From Leptolyngbya boryana PCC 6306 (lineage in GTDB: Bacteria > Cyanobacteriota > Cyanobacteriia > Leptolyngbyales > Leptolyngbyaceae), in assembly GCF_000353285.1 (NCBI RefSeq), contig NZ_KB731324.1:1010577-1074576 (forward strand): a stretch of 64,000 nucleotides of DNA, in the 5' to 3' direction. Each line of letters starts with the position of its first letter. The first letter of the stretch is position 1. The position numbers were made by a program, and so were the translations under genes. This document shows, in pieces, positions 37,829-47,457 of the stretch. The notes under the pieces were generated by a model. The model saw only the letters and a list, made by a program, of their open reading frames with translations, made no database searches and was not told the DNA's origin.

Positions 37829-38362
37829 TTAACTGGCTGATTTTTTGCGAGTGGTCGTCTTCGTCGTTTTTGTGGACGTAGTTTTTGCTTTTGCTGCGGG
37901 TTTAGTTGCAGCTTTAGCAGGTTGCTTCGCAGGCGTTTTAGGAGCCGATTTGGTTGCTTTTGGGGCAGCTTTTTCGCGCTTGGGCTTCTCTTCAGAAGCT
38001 CCTGCTTCGCTGTCTAAAGCATCCGATCCGTTTTGCAAAGTTTCGGCTGTCATCGACAATGTTCTACGACGACGACCTTTTGTGCTACTTCCATCTTCTT
38101 TACGAGCAGAAGAGAGATAGTACTTCAACGTAGAAGGGCTAATCTCAACACCTTTCGAGGAAAGCATCTGCGAAACCTCGGTATAGGTATACCCACGATC
38201 GAGTGCCAAAATGATTTGATCTTTCAGCAGGCTAATGGCTTCTCTCAGTGACCAAATTTCTTTGGGCTTTTCAGGCAGATCCTTGAGCGCACTGGAAGCT
38301 CCGCTGATCGAATCTTTAGATACAAGTGTTGAGGTCGGCGATCTTCTTTTCGTTGCAACCAT
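37829..38362 (-). CDS. Small DNA-binding-like protein with histone H1-like tail
   Basis: ATG 38362 gives 177 residues (MVATKRRSPTS). A short domain at about 30-85 (EIWSLREAISLLKDQIILAL then GYTYTEVSQMLSSKGVEISPSTLKYYL) looks like a helix-turn-helix of the kind in plasmid TraK/MobC-like proteins. The last 60 residues are a lysine/alanine/proline/threonine tail like histone H1 (KTPAKQPAKAATKPAAKAK). A nucleoid-binding role is likely but unproven. An upstream in-frame ATG would add 50 poor residues. Confidence 0.75.
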   Translation of the reverse strand: MVATKRRSPTSTLVSKDSISGASSALKDLPEKPKEIWSLREAISLLKDQIILALDRGYTYTEVSQMLSSKGVEISPSTLKYYLSSARKEDGSSTKGRRRRTLSMTAETLQNGSDALDSEAGASEEKPKREKAAPKATKSAPKTPAKQPAKAATKPAAKAKTTSTKTTKTTTRKKSAS

Positions 38363-38611
38363 TGTGTTCTTCCTAATTCGTAAATGGGACACAAGTTTAG
38401 AGTTCAGATAAAATTTTTCAAGCATTCGATCGTGATCGAAGTGCTGATCGATCTGATGCTCTTCCGGGTCGGTTTGAAGTAGTAACAATCCTGTTATCAC
38501 TATCGTCGTCAATTATAGAGACATTTTTGAATTTGGTAGCAAATCTTAAAAAACCTTGATCAAGCTGCAGTCATGCATCGTTTATATGTACGGATATATT
38601 ATCGATTTCGG

Positions 38612-39388
38612 TTACGCCAACCACTCAATGATTGCACAAAGTAATGGCGCAAGCAGCAGTCCTGGCAGAAATGCAGCAATGCTTAATTCTGCGACCTCTA
38701 AAAGGTTTAAGCCAAGTCCCATCACGATTAATCCGCCGACTCCAGAGGTGAGTAAAACGGATGGATTTGTCGCTGGCTCAGATAGGGATTGCGCTAAAAA
38801 ACTAGCGGCGATCGAGAGTCCGCCTTGATAAACCACGATCGGCAAGATCGAGAACGCGACTCCAATGCCATAGCTGCTGCTCAATGCGATCGAGGCTAAG
38901 CCATCCATTGCAGATTTGATCGAAAGGAGTGTATTGTCTCCTGACAAACCATTGTTCAAACTCCCAATCATTGCCATCGGGCCAACGCAAAACAGTAAAC
39001 TTGCCGCCACAAATCCTTCTGTAAAACTTCCGCCTCCTTGAAAGCGATGTTTCAACGCATCCCCGATCGCACGAAGTCGAGCATCAATGCGCCACCATTC
39101 ACCGAGTAACCCGCCGATGACGATCGCAATTAACCCAATAATCACGCCATCGAAAATGCCAAGCTTGACCTTGAGCAAACTTCCTGCCATCGTTACACCG
39201 AGAAACAAAGTCAGCAATCCGAGCGCTTGAGTAATGATGCGCTGCATTCGGGTGGGCAGATTGCCTTTTAGCACAATGCCGAGTCCACTTCCAATGAGCA
39301 CGGTTGCAACATTGATCCAAGTGCCGCTTGTTTTTACGAATACGCCAAGTGTTGCAGGATGAATGAGCCAGATCAGGGTTGTTAGCAT
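38612..39388 (-). CDS. DUF554 (YqgA-like) membrane protein
   Basis: This 258-residue protein has about six or seven membrane segments. It shows GTWINVATVLIGSGLGIVLKGNLP at residues 22-45 and GPMAMIGSLNNGLSGD and KSAMDGLASIALSSSYGIGVAFS further on, the DUF554 marks. Function is not established in any organism known to me. The protein is complete. Confidence 0.9.
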   Translation of the reverse strand: MLTTLIWLIHPATLGVFVKTSGTWINVATVLIGSGLGIVLKGNLPTRMQRIITQALGLLTLFLGVTMAGSLLKVKLGIFDGVIIGLIAIVIGGLLGEWWRIDARLRAIGDALKHRFQGGGSFTEGFVAASLLFCVGPMAMIGSLNNGLSGDNTLLSIKSAMDGLASIALSSSYGIGVAFSILPIVVYQGGLSIAASFLAQSLSEPATNPSVLLTSGVGGLIVMGLGLNLLEVAELSIAAFLPGLLLAPLLCAIIEWLA

Positions 39389-39575
39389 TCGTCGTAGCGT
39401 TATCCTAGCCGTAAAGATGATATTGCTCTCGTTCCCAGGAAAGAGCTATCGAATGATAACGTTTACCCATACGGGAGAGACATCTTTATTAAAGCTTTAG
39501 ATATTCTTTCAGCAATCGCATCGGAAACGGTTGAAGAAGGAAGCAAGGTTGCAAGGTTGTATAGAGGTGAAGAAC

Positions 39576-39797
39576 ATGATCGCCGTGAAGTCAGTCCCAA
39601 AATTTAGCCCCGATCAATCCGTGCGGTTTATTGGTGGTGAAGGAAAGGTGAAAGAGTATCGAGCAGAAGCAGGAAACTGGTCGTACTTGGTTGAGATGGA
39701 ATTGGGCGAGGAGCCTGAGATGGGTAGAATCGGCTACGAGACAATGATTCTGCTCTCCGAAACAGATTTGAATGCGCTTGAGGAGATTTGGAGTTAG
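39576..39797 (+). CDS. Small conserved protein with SH3/KOW-like look
   Basis: From ATG 39576 the protein has 73 residues; GAGGTG six bases upstream supports this start over a TTG 45 bases earlier. The sequence (KFSPDQSVRFIGGEGKVKEYRAEAGNWSYLVEMEL) suggests a small beta-barrel that could bind nucleic acid or protein. No family name is recognised. The acidic C-terminus ends in LNALEEIWS. Confidence 0.65.
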   Translation: MIAVKSVPKFSPDQSVRFIGGEGKVKEYRAEAGNWSYLVEMELGEEPEMGRIGYETMILLSETDLNALEEIWS

Positions 39798-39864
39798 TGC
39801 GTCAGAAAAGTTTACTGTGTGGTCATGGGCGGTTTCAGCGATGAAGCCGCTTTTATTTTGGGCG

Positions 39865-40644
39865 CTAGAGGTTGGATTGCGAATCAAGTAGAAAGTGTTG
39901 AAGCCGATCGACAAATTCTTCTGGTTTTTCAAAATGAACGTTATGACCGCAATCTGAAACGATCACCAGTTCTGCGGTTGGACAGAGCGCCGCCATTTCT
40001 TGATTGATTTCGATGAATTTACGATCGCATTCTCCCACAATCAACAAAATCGGCTGCCGATGCGATTCTAATGTCTTCCATAAACTCGGCTGCATTCCCG
40101 TTCCCATTTCTCTGAGCGATCGCGCAAGTTCAAGCGGATTATTCTTTGCTCTCTCTTGTACGATTTGCACGAAGTTCGGATGCGCAGCAAATGATCGAAA
40201 CAGCGGCATGTTGTACCAATCTCTTAAGAACTGCTGGAAATCTGCTTCTAATCGATTAGCTAATTCGTGATCGTGCTGGATTCTCTGCGATCGCTCTCTG
40301 GCTGTTTTCAGCCCTGGTGAACCTGATTCGATCACAACCTTCGGAAATCGATCAGGATAAGTCAACGCCAAATAGAGCGCTAAGCGTCCGCCCATTGAGT
40401 ATCCGACCAAATTGGCTTGATCAATTTGTGCCTGTGTTAAAAGCTCAACGATCGCTTCAGCAGTGTTCGGCAGACTATACTCCCACGTTTCTTGAGTTTT
40501 GCCATGACCGGGGAGATCGATCGCCATGCAATTAAACTGCTCCAGCCGCGAACTTACGGAATGAAACTCTGTATGGTTCCCAAGAAACCCATGTAAAAAC
40601 AAGACAGCAGGTTGGCTTGACGCAGACGTGAAATTCAGCAGCAT
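39865..40644 (-). CDS. menH: MenH-like alpha/beta hydrolase (phylloquinone pathway)
   Basis: MenH removes pyruvate from SEPHCHC in phylloquinone (vitamin K1) synthesis for photosystem I. From ATG 40644 there are 259 residues with HGFLGN (18-23), the nucleophile S83 in GYSMGG and the late histidine in DCGHNVHFEKPEEF. Upstream in-frame starts would add residues rich in unrelated sequence and approach the divergent gene. The alpha/beta hydrolase fold is sure; the exact substrate is probable. Confidence 0.82.
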   Translation of the reverse strand: MLLNFTSASSQPAVLFLHGFLGNHTEFHSVSSRLEQFNCMAIDLPGHGKTQETWEYSLPNTAEAIVELLTQAQIDQANLVGYSMGGRLALYLALTYPDRFPKVVIESGSPGLKTARERSQRIQHDHELANRLEADFQQFLRDWYNMPLFRSFAAHPNFVQIVQERAKNNPLELARSLREMGTGMQPSLWKTLESHRQPILLIVGECDRKFIEINQEMAALCPTAELVIVSDCGHNVHFEKPEEFVDRLQHFLLDSQSNL

Positions 40645-40731
40645 TTCTGTAAACTTCTGGGGAACAATATTAAAACCTAGCTCGAAGCAGGATCGCTTAC
40701 CAGCAGTTGATCCCCTCATGTTGACACATCC

Positions 40732-41808
40732 ATGAATACAGACCAGGTTTTTCAGCTTGTCGATCGCGTTTTGCCCTTTGAAGCGTGCCTCTTTCACCAG
40801 ATTTTGCCCCTCTCGATCGAGGAGGGCAAACTTCATTTGGGGATGGTGATGTTAGATGATGTGGCTGCCCTAGAATACGCTCGACGCATGATCGGCTACC
40901 AAAATTACTCGCTTATCCCTCAAAGCATTTCGTCAGAGGCGCATCATAAAACGCTCACGGCTTACTTAAACTACAATCAAACTCATCCCAAGACTGAACG
41001 ATTCATCAAGGCTCCGGAACCCGAAAAGCCAAGTTCTCACGCTCAAGAACCGCTCCCCACTCCAGTGCTAGAACTCGAAAAGCCAAATCTTCACGAGAAA
41101 GAAACGCTAGTGCTTGAAGAAGATCCGGCTGAATTTGAAACCGAGCCGGAACCGAGCCAAGTTCCTATTTCTAATCTTTCCTCGAATCCATTGCCTGATT
41201 TAGCCGTCAGTACTCGATATTCAGAAGAACCGATCGCGCTGCTTAGCCAGCTTCCGCCCGCACGGCTGTTACAAGAATTACTTGGACGAGTGTTGTGTGA
41301 AGGTATTGGACGGCTGTACTTTGAGCGACAAGCAAGACATGGGCGCATTCTTTGGAGCCAAAATGGAATTTTACAGGCTTCGATCGAGGGTGTTCCTCTT
41401 CCCAAATTCCAAGCTTTATTAGACGAATTGAAAGAATTAACCCACCTTCCCCCGAAATTGGTGACTCAAGTTCGAGAAGTGGAAATTGAACGGCTCTATC
41501 AGCGCGATCGCGTTTTGCTACGACTGCGGCTGATGCCAACTGAAATGGGAGAGCAAGCAACCCTACAAGTATTACGTGGAGCCGCTTTGAAATTCCATCA
41601 ACGCCAACAGGTCACGAACTTTAACCGCGACGCTCACACGATCGCTCAAAAACTCTACGAGAAAATGGATGAGTTGCTCAATGCTCAAGCGGCAAGTTCA
41701 TTCATAACCGATCAATCTCAGTCCGATGTTGTGCCTGCACTCGATCAAGCGTTGCAAATCGTAGAGCAGCACCTCAGTCAACTCCGTACTCAAAATGGTC
41801 ATAGATGA
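40732..41808 (+). CDS. PilB/GspE-like protein lacking the ATPase core
   Basis: The first 80 residues (VLPFEACLFHQILPLSIEEGKLHLGM to ARRMIGYQNYSLIPQ) look like the MshEN/GspE N-terminal domain. After a proline/glutamate-rich linker (about 85-155) a second region resembles the N2 domain of GspE/PilB (IGRLYFERQARHGRILWSQNG). The Walker A/B ATPase that should follow is absent: the protein stops after 358 residues with a helical tail. It may bind c-di-GMP or pilus ATPases, but this is inference. Confidence 0.65.
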   Translation: MNTDQVFQLVDRVLPFEACLFHQILPLSIEEGKLHLGMVMLDDVAALEYARRMIGYQNYSLIPQSISSEAHHKTLTAYLNYNQTHPKTERFIKAPEPEKPSSHAQEPLPTPVLELEKPNLHEKETLVLEEDPAEFETEPEPSQVPISNLSSNPLPDLAVSTRYSEEPIALLSQLPPARLLQELLGRVLCEGIGRLYFERQARHGRILWSQNGILQASIEGVPLPKFQALLDELKELTHLPPKLVTQVREVEIERLYQRDRVLLRLRLMPTEMGEQATLQVLRGAALKFHQRQQVTNFNRDAHTIAQKLYEKMDELLNAQAASSFITDQSQSDVVPALDQALQIVEQHLSQLRTQNGHR

Positions 41809-42107
41809 GCAGTACAGTTGAGCGATCGCACTTCCATCGCATCAGAAACATAGCAAGATCCGCCGAATCGATTCAAGATGGGTCGGATTTTTTCGATCGC
41901 GCCTTTCACCTGTTCCGGCGTACAAAATGCAATGATATACGCCATATCAATTAGAGTGGCATCAGTTTCATTTGTGCCAGAAACCCCACTACTTTCAACA
42001 TTTCGGATCACAGTGTAGCGATGAATTTCTGACTGTTTCAGGCTTTTGAGGATTTTAGGAAGCTCGATCGAATCTGAAAGAATCTCAATCCGTTTGACAG
42101 CGTGCAT
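41799..42107 (-). CDS. sbtB: PII-like regulator SbtB, short form
   Basis: SbtB is a cAMP/AMP-sensing PII-like protein that binds the bicarbonate transporter SbtA. ATG 42107 gives 102 residues with AVKRIEILSDSIEL and FGGSCYVSDAMEVRSLNC. The C-terminal CGPEGC redox loop of Synechocystis SbtB is missing; one cysteine (C98) remains. It starts four bases after the sbtA stop codon and its own 3' end overlaps the convergent gene by 10 bases. Confidence 0.92.
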   Translation of the reverse strand: MHAVKRIEILSDSIELPKILKSLKQSEIHRYTVIRNVESSGVSGTNETDATLIDMAYIIAFCTPEQVKGAIEKIRPILNRFGGSCYVSDAMEVRSLNCTAHL

Positions 42108-42111
42108 AGGT

Positions 42112-43083
42112 TTACCAAAGTAATGTAATTCCGTATTCGTACAGGGGAATGCCGAGCAAAATATTAAATGGAAATGTGATTGCAAGCGCAGCAGAAATGT
42201 AAAAGCTAGGATTCGCTTCAGGAACCGTGAGTCGCATCGCTGCGGGAACTGCAATATAAGATGCACTGGCACAAAGAACGGCAAATAAAAGTGCATCACC
42301 CGCAGAAAGCGCGATCGCTTTTGCTAAGAAAAGCCCGATCGTGGCATTCAACAAAGGAATCAACACGCCAAACGAAACCAGAAAGAAGCCCGACTTCTGT
42401 AAATCCTGGATTCGCTTTGCGGCGACCAATCCCATATCCAATAAGAAAAACGTCAGCACTCCGTAAAACATATCTTGAGTAAAAGGCTTCAACGTGTGCC
42501 AGCCCTGTTCGCCCGTGATAAACCCGATCGCAACACTGCCAATTAACAGAAAAACTGAGCCATTCAAGAATGCTTCTTGTAGGACTTCCGACCATTGAAT
42601 CGATTCCGAATCCCCGCTGCGATCGGTAAACACATTCACTAAGATTAATCCAATAATGATTGCTGGCGACTCCATTAATGCTAACGCTGCAACCATATAG
42701 CCATCATATGGAATCTGCAATTGATCCAAAAATGAACCAGCCGTAATAAAAGTAACGGCGCTAATCGAACCATAAGTGGCTGCGATCGCGGCTGCATTGT
42801 AAGGATCTAAACGAGTTCTTAAAATAAAAAACGTATAGATCGGAACCAGAATTGACATCGCGATCGCGGCTGCCAATGTGATCACAATTGGCTGTGTAAT
42901 TCCGCTTCTCGCTAGCTCGACACCGCCTTTAAACCCGATTGACAACAGCAAATAAAGCGAAAATAACTTTGGAATCGGTGCTGGAATGTCGAGGTCAGAT
43001 TTCACCAACACTGCCAGCATTCCTAGAAAAAAGAACAAAACAGGCGGGTTGAGAAAATTGGAAATGATCAGGCTAAAATCCAT
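42112..43083 (-). CDS. sbtA: Sodium-dependent bicarbonate transporter SbtA
   Basis: SbtA is a high-affinity Na+/HCO3- symporter of the plasma membrane, part of the CO2-concentrating mechanism. The 323-residue protein has ten or so membrane segments, with LLSIGFKGGVELARSG, ATYGSISAVTFI and ASASYIAVPAAMRL. The central cytoplasmic loop is short: only about 20 residues (FTDRSGDSESIQWSEVLQEA) lie between the halves. Synechocystis SbtA is about 370 residues long. It is coupled to sbtB. Confidence 0.93.
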   Translation of the reverse strand: MDFSLIISNFLNPPVLFFFLGMLAVLVKSDLDIPAPIPKLFSLYLLLSIGFKGGVELARSGITQPIVITLAAAIAMSILVPIYTFFILRTRLDPYNAAAIAATYGSISAVTFITAGSFLDQLQIPYDGYMVAALALMESPAIIIGLILVNVFTDRSGDSESIQWSEVLQEAFLNGSVFLLIGSVAIGFITGEQGWHTLKPFTQDMFYGVLTFFLLDMGLVAAKRIQDLQKSGFFLVSFGVLIPLLNATIGLFLAKAIALSAGDALLFAVLCASASYIAVPAAMRLTVPEANPSFYISAALAITFPFNILLGIPLYEYGITLLW

Positions 43084-43225
43084 TCAATTTTTCGATTGGG
43101 GTTGCCCGTATAGAATACCGCGTCCACTTGTTCCGACATAGACTCTGCCAAAATTTCAGCGATCCTCATCAAAGATTTTATGAAAAGCGCTAGCCGTCTC
43201 TAGATTGATCCCTCAGAATAGACTT

Positions 43226-44570
<1,345 letters not shown>

Positions 44571-44657
44571 AAGATTTCATGTGCATCTCAAAATTATCTT
44601 GCTATAATCTCGACTTATCCGGGGCTGTAGCTCAGCTGGATAGAGCGAGCGCCTCCT

Positions 44658-45306
44658 GAAACATCGGGCACCGTAGAGGAAACTCTGCGCGTGAATGTGG
44701 TCAAAGTCGGTGAACCCTAAAGGGTAAGCAAACCGTGGTCAAACTCCCAGTGATGGTTAGGACAGAGAGCCACTAGATTGTTGAGGTCATTGATGATAGC
44801 AATAGGTGTGAGGTCTGAAAATTCCTGAATAGGTTTAATGTGGCAAACTTCGTAGTGTTTGTCATATTCACAGACAACACAGCATTTTGGTCTATTAGAC
44901 TGGCGGTAAATATGTCTAGCGACTTGACGAACCCTAGCGGAATGCTGGTACTTCGCTCTTGCTTTCAGTTCGCTGAGAGTTAAGCGCGTCCAATCTACAT
45001 ATGAAGGGTTACAGTCATCGCAGGTAGTTCTTCTACCGAAAATCTGAATCCTACAATGTTTGCAGCTTTTTGCCTTTGCGGTTTTCTTCTTCGGAAATTT
45101 CCGATTGTTGAAGGAAGCAGCACACGAAAGACTACAAAATGCTGGATTGGTAGTTATGCGATCGCAATGTTTGCAATTCATGGGAATACCGAGCCAAGCC
45201 TAATCGAAAGTTAGGAAGGTGTAGAGACTAGACGATCACCACCTAAGAGCATTTTTGCTTAAGGTGAAGGTATAGTCCAGAGAGTGGGGAAACTCACACA
45301 AATCTG
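44658..45306 (+). other. Group I intron (IC3-like) in the tRNA-Arg anticodon loop
   Basis: This 649-nt intron sits after U36 and ends in the terminal G (45306). Core parts resemble the Azoarcus tRNA-Ile intron as I remember it. A GGG guide (44666-44668) can pair with exon CCU, and a GAAA hairpin (P2) lies at about 44672-44687. TCGGT/ACCGA (44707-44711, 45188-45192) makes P4. GTAGAGACTAGACG and GGTATAGTCC form P7, and GTGGG-GAAA-CTCAC is P9. The arm beyond P4/P5 holds an HNH gene on the other strand. Self-splicing is likely, not shown. Confidence 0.88.
44717..45181 (-). CDS. Intron-borne HNH homing endonuclease, antisense to the tRNA
   Basis: This 154-residue protein has two Cys4 zinc sites (C3/C6/C16/C20 and C40/C43/C54/C57). 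An HNH domain follows, CCVVCEYDKHYEVCHIKPIQ (100-119) with H114, the NDLNNLVALCPNHH stretch (131-144) and two more cysteines. Such proteins cut intronless alleles so that the intron spreads. The gene runs opposite to the tRNA, and its stop codon lies in the conserved P5 side of the core (CCCTAA). A HIP1 site (about 45158-45165) lies inside the gene, which fits long residence here. Confidence 0.88.
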   Translation of the reverse strand: MNCKHCDRITTNPAFCSLSCAASFNNRKFPKKKTAKAKSCKHCRIQIFGRRTTCDDCNPSYVDWTRLTLSELKARAKYQHSARVRQVARHIYRQSNRPKCCVVCEYDKHYEVCHIKPIQEFSDLTPIAIINDLNNLVALCPNHHWEFDHGLLTL

Positions 45307-45365
45307 AAGCGCTAGGTCGAGGGTTCGAATCCCGCCAGTCCCGTTACATTTTAGTTCCATTGCAT

Positions 45366-47225
45366 TCAAGGGCTTGCAGTTGGAGAAGCATCAGGTGTTG
45401 GAGCGTCAGATGTAGATGGATTTGGGCTGCTTTGTTCAGGTGCAGTATTGTTTGGATCTGGGCTGGATTGAGTGTTTTCTGATTCTGGCGGAGCGGGATC
45501 TCCAGAATTAGGACTTGCTTTCGGAACCCGTTGAGGCTGAAACGGAGAGCCAGAACGGAAGGGAGAACGATTGCTAGAACCAACCCCGATCGCGCTCATC
45601 ACCGCTGACTGGGTGACTCTCTCTCCGGCTGCGTTTTGAGCAGTCAAGGTCACAGTTTTACTTTCTCCTGCACGTAGCGTATAGGAGGTAGAACCACTTG
45701 GCTCAACATTTCCCAAACCAGGCAAAAGCTGGACATCGGTGCTCCCTTGAACTGCCCAAGACACAACAATCTGTGCTGATTCTCCTTCTCGCACTGAAAA
45801 ACTATGTGTAGGTTGACTGGTGGCAGGTACGCCATTGATCGAAAATGCCAGCGAAATTTGTGCAGGCTGTGCAGAGGGAAAGCTCGGTTCAAACTGAGGC
45901 TCATTACTTCCTGGCTTAATTGCGATCGCGTTGGTTGTATATTCTGCGATCGGCACTTGAGCATCGGCTGCTGATTTTGAGAACAGCTTCAGCTTATATC
46001 TCAAAGTTCCCGCCTGATTTGAGACAAAGGGGATATTCTGACAAGTAATCGTCGTTGGAGTAGGAACTTGCTGGAGAGACGCAAACCACGGCAAATTGGG
46101 CAATGGCAACTGCCACAATGCAGAAGAATTATTTTTCGCAGCAGCAGTACGACATCCCTGCTTCGAGTCAGCTTTGACTTTCAACTCTTGCGGAATCGAA
46201 GTTGAGAAATCATAGCGAACCATCTGAACTTCTGCCCCTTCATTTAACTGGGAAATGACAACTCTACCGAGCCTTTCAGGATTGTTCAACTTCCAATTTA
46301 ATCGCACGGTATCACTTTGCCCGGTCGCATTGAAACTCAGGATTTCTGGTGCTGCGATCGCGGGACGATTAAATCGATACAACACACCTAAGGCAAACAG
46401 AGCAGTTCCTGCTCCCATCAATGTCAAGAGAGCGAGCACCCATTTCGGTTGCGGGAGCCAAACTAGCTTGGATTGAGTCAAATAGCGAGAACCTGCATCG
46501 GCTAACCCATCCACTGGAATTAACGTCACTCCAACAAGTGATCGCACTGGCTTTCCTCGGAGTGGACGCTGCCATGAATGATGAGGAAAAACTTTTAATG
46601 TGATCGTCTTCTCTTGACCTGGTGCAAGTTTCAAAACGTTGTCTACTAAATCCGTTTCAACTCGAAATAGGTTGCGTGAATCTTTTACTTCAAGTCTCAA
46701 AGTTCGAGTCACATTGCCTCGATTCCGAACCATAAAATTGAAGATGGCAGATTGGTTCGGAATGGTTCGACTTTCAGGAGTCAACCGAATATCGAGATGC
46801 GTATCCGGTAACAACTGAATATAAATCACATCCAACATGACCAGATCCGGCGCACCCATTGAGATGAGTTGTAAGGTCGGAAAGTAATTTCCAATGGCTG
46901 CATCAGCGGGTGGATGCAATGTGAAGTGAATCTCTCCATTGGCTTGAGGATTCAGCGCCAGCTTCTCAGTCAGTTGAATAATTCCAGGGGCATCCTCAGT
47001 CGCTTGGCTTAGATACTCGATCGTGAACCAATTCGTCGGAAGTTCCGAACATTTTAAGAAAATCAGATCTGCACTCGCAGATTGATTCGTGACTTGGATC
47101 TTAAAAACGACAGATTTTCCCGGTTGAAGTTGATAGGGTGCTTCAGAAGTTGTTTCAGGCGCGATCGTGAAACTCAAAGCTTGCTTCAGCAGACGATGGC
47201 GCTGAGAAGGTTGTCTTTTCATCAC
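45366..47225 (-). CDS. Membrane protein with Ig-like (COG1470-type) domains
   Basis: This 619-residue protein has no signal peptide. An Ig-like domain (about 40-130, VVFKIQVTNQSASADLIFLKC) and a second (about 150-230, FNFMVRNRGNVTRTLRLEV) are followed by a membrane segment (about 264-286, VLALLTLMGAGTALFALGVL). Then come further beta-rich parts and a C-terminal low-complexity tail of P, S, D and T. No catalytic motif is seen. It faces the pseudokinase gene across 232 bases, which suggests shared control. Confidence 0.75.
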   Translation of the reverse strand: MMKRQPSQRHRLLKQALSFTIAPETTSEAPYQLQPGKSVVFKIQVTNQSASADLIFLKCSELPTNWFTIEYLSQATEDAPGIIQLTEKLALNPQANGEIHFTLHPPADAAIGNYFPTLQLISMGAPDLVMLDVIYIQLLPDTHLDIRLTPESRTIPNQSAIFNFMVRNRGNVTRTLRLEVKDSRNLFRVETDLVDNVLKLAPGQEKTITLKVFPHHSWQRPLRGKPVRSLVGVTLIPVDGLADAGSRYLTQSKLVWLPQPKWVLALLTLMGAGTALFALGVLYRFNRPAIAAPEILSFNATGQSDTVRLNWKLNNPERLGRVVISQLNEGAEVQMVRYDFSTSIPQELKVKADSKQGCRTAAAKNNSSALWQLPLPNLPWFASLQQVPTPTTITCQNIPFVSNQAGTLRYKLKLFSKSAADAQVPIAEYTTNAIAIKPGSNEPQFEPSFPSAQPAQISLAFSINGVPATSQPTHSFSVREGESAQIVVSWAVQGSTDVQLLPGLGNVEPSGSTSYTLRAGESKTVTLTAQNAAGERVTQSAVMSAIGVGSSNRSPFRSGSPFQPQRVPKASPNSGDPAPPESENTQSSPDPNNTAPEQSSPNPSTSDAPTPDASPTASP

Positions 47226-47457
47226 GTGATTTCCTCCGTGCTCAACGTCGAATCAGAAGCAATGCGGTTTAACTCTATTCCTACCAAAATCAAGTGAATC
47301 TGTCTCAAGAACATGGCATAACACCCGGAAATACGATCGCTAATTCTGTTTACAATAAATAGCCATACCATCAGGAACCATGCTAGGGATTGACATTCCG
47401 CACCTGAATTCTGATGACCCGTCTCCAAGCAGTTTCGTCATATAGATCCCACTTGTT

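Larger units (their letters stand above)
44621..45343 (+). tRNA. tRNA-Arg(CCU) split by a group I intron
   Basis: Exon 1 is 44621-44657 and exon 2 is 45307-45343; joined they form a 74-nt tRNA with anticodon CCU at 44655-44657 (last three bases of exon 1). Acceptor GGGGCTG pairs CAGTCCC (one G-U); the anticodon stem AGCGC/GCGCT is perfect and the loop is CTCCTAA. The T stem GAGGG/CCCGC has an A-G mismatch at 50-64. CCA is not encoded. A TATAAT (44603-44608) lies 12 bases upstream. Confidence 0.92.
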
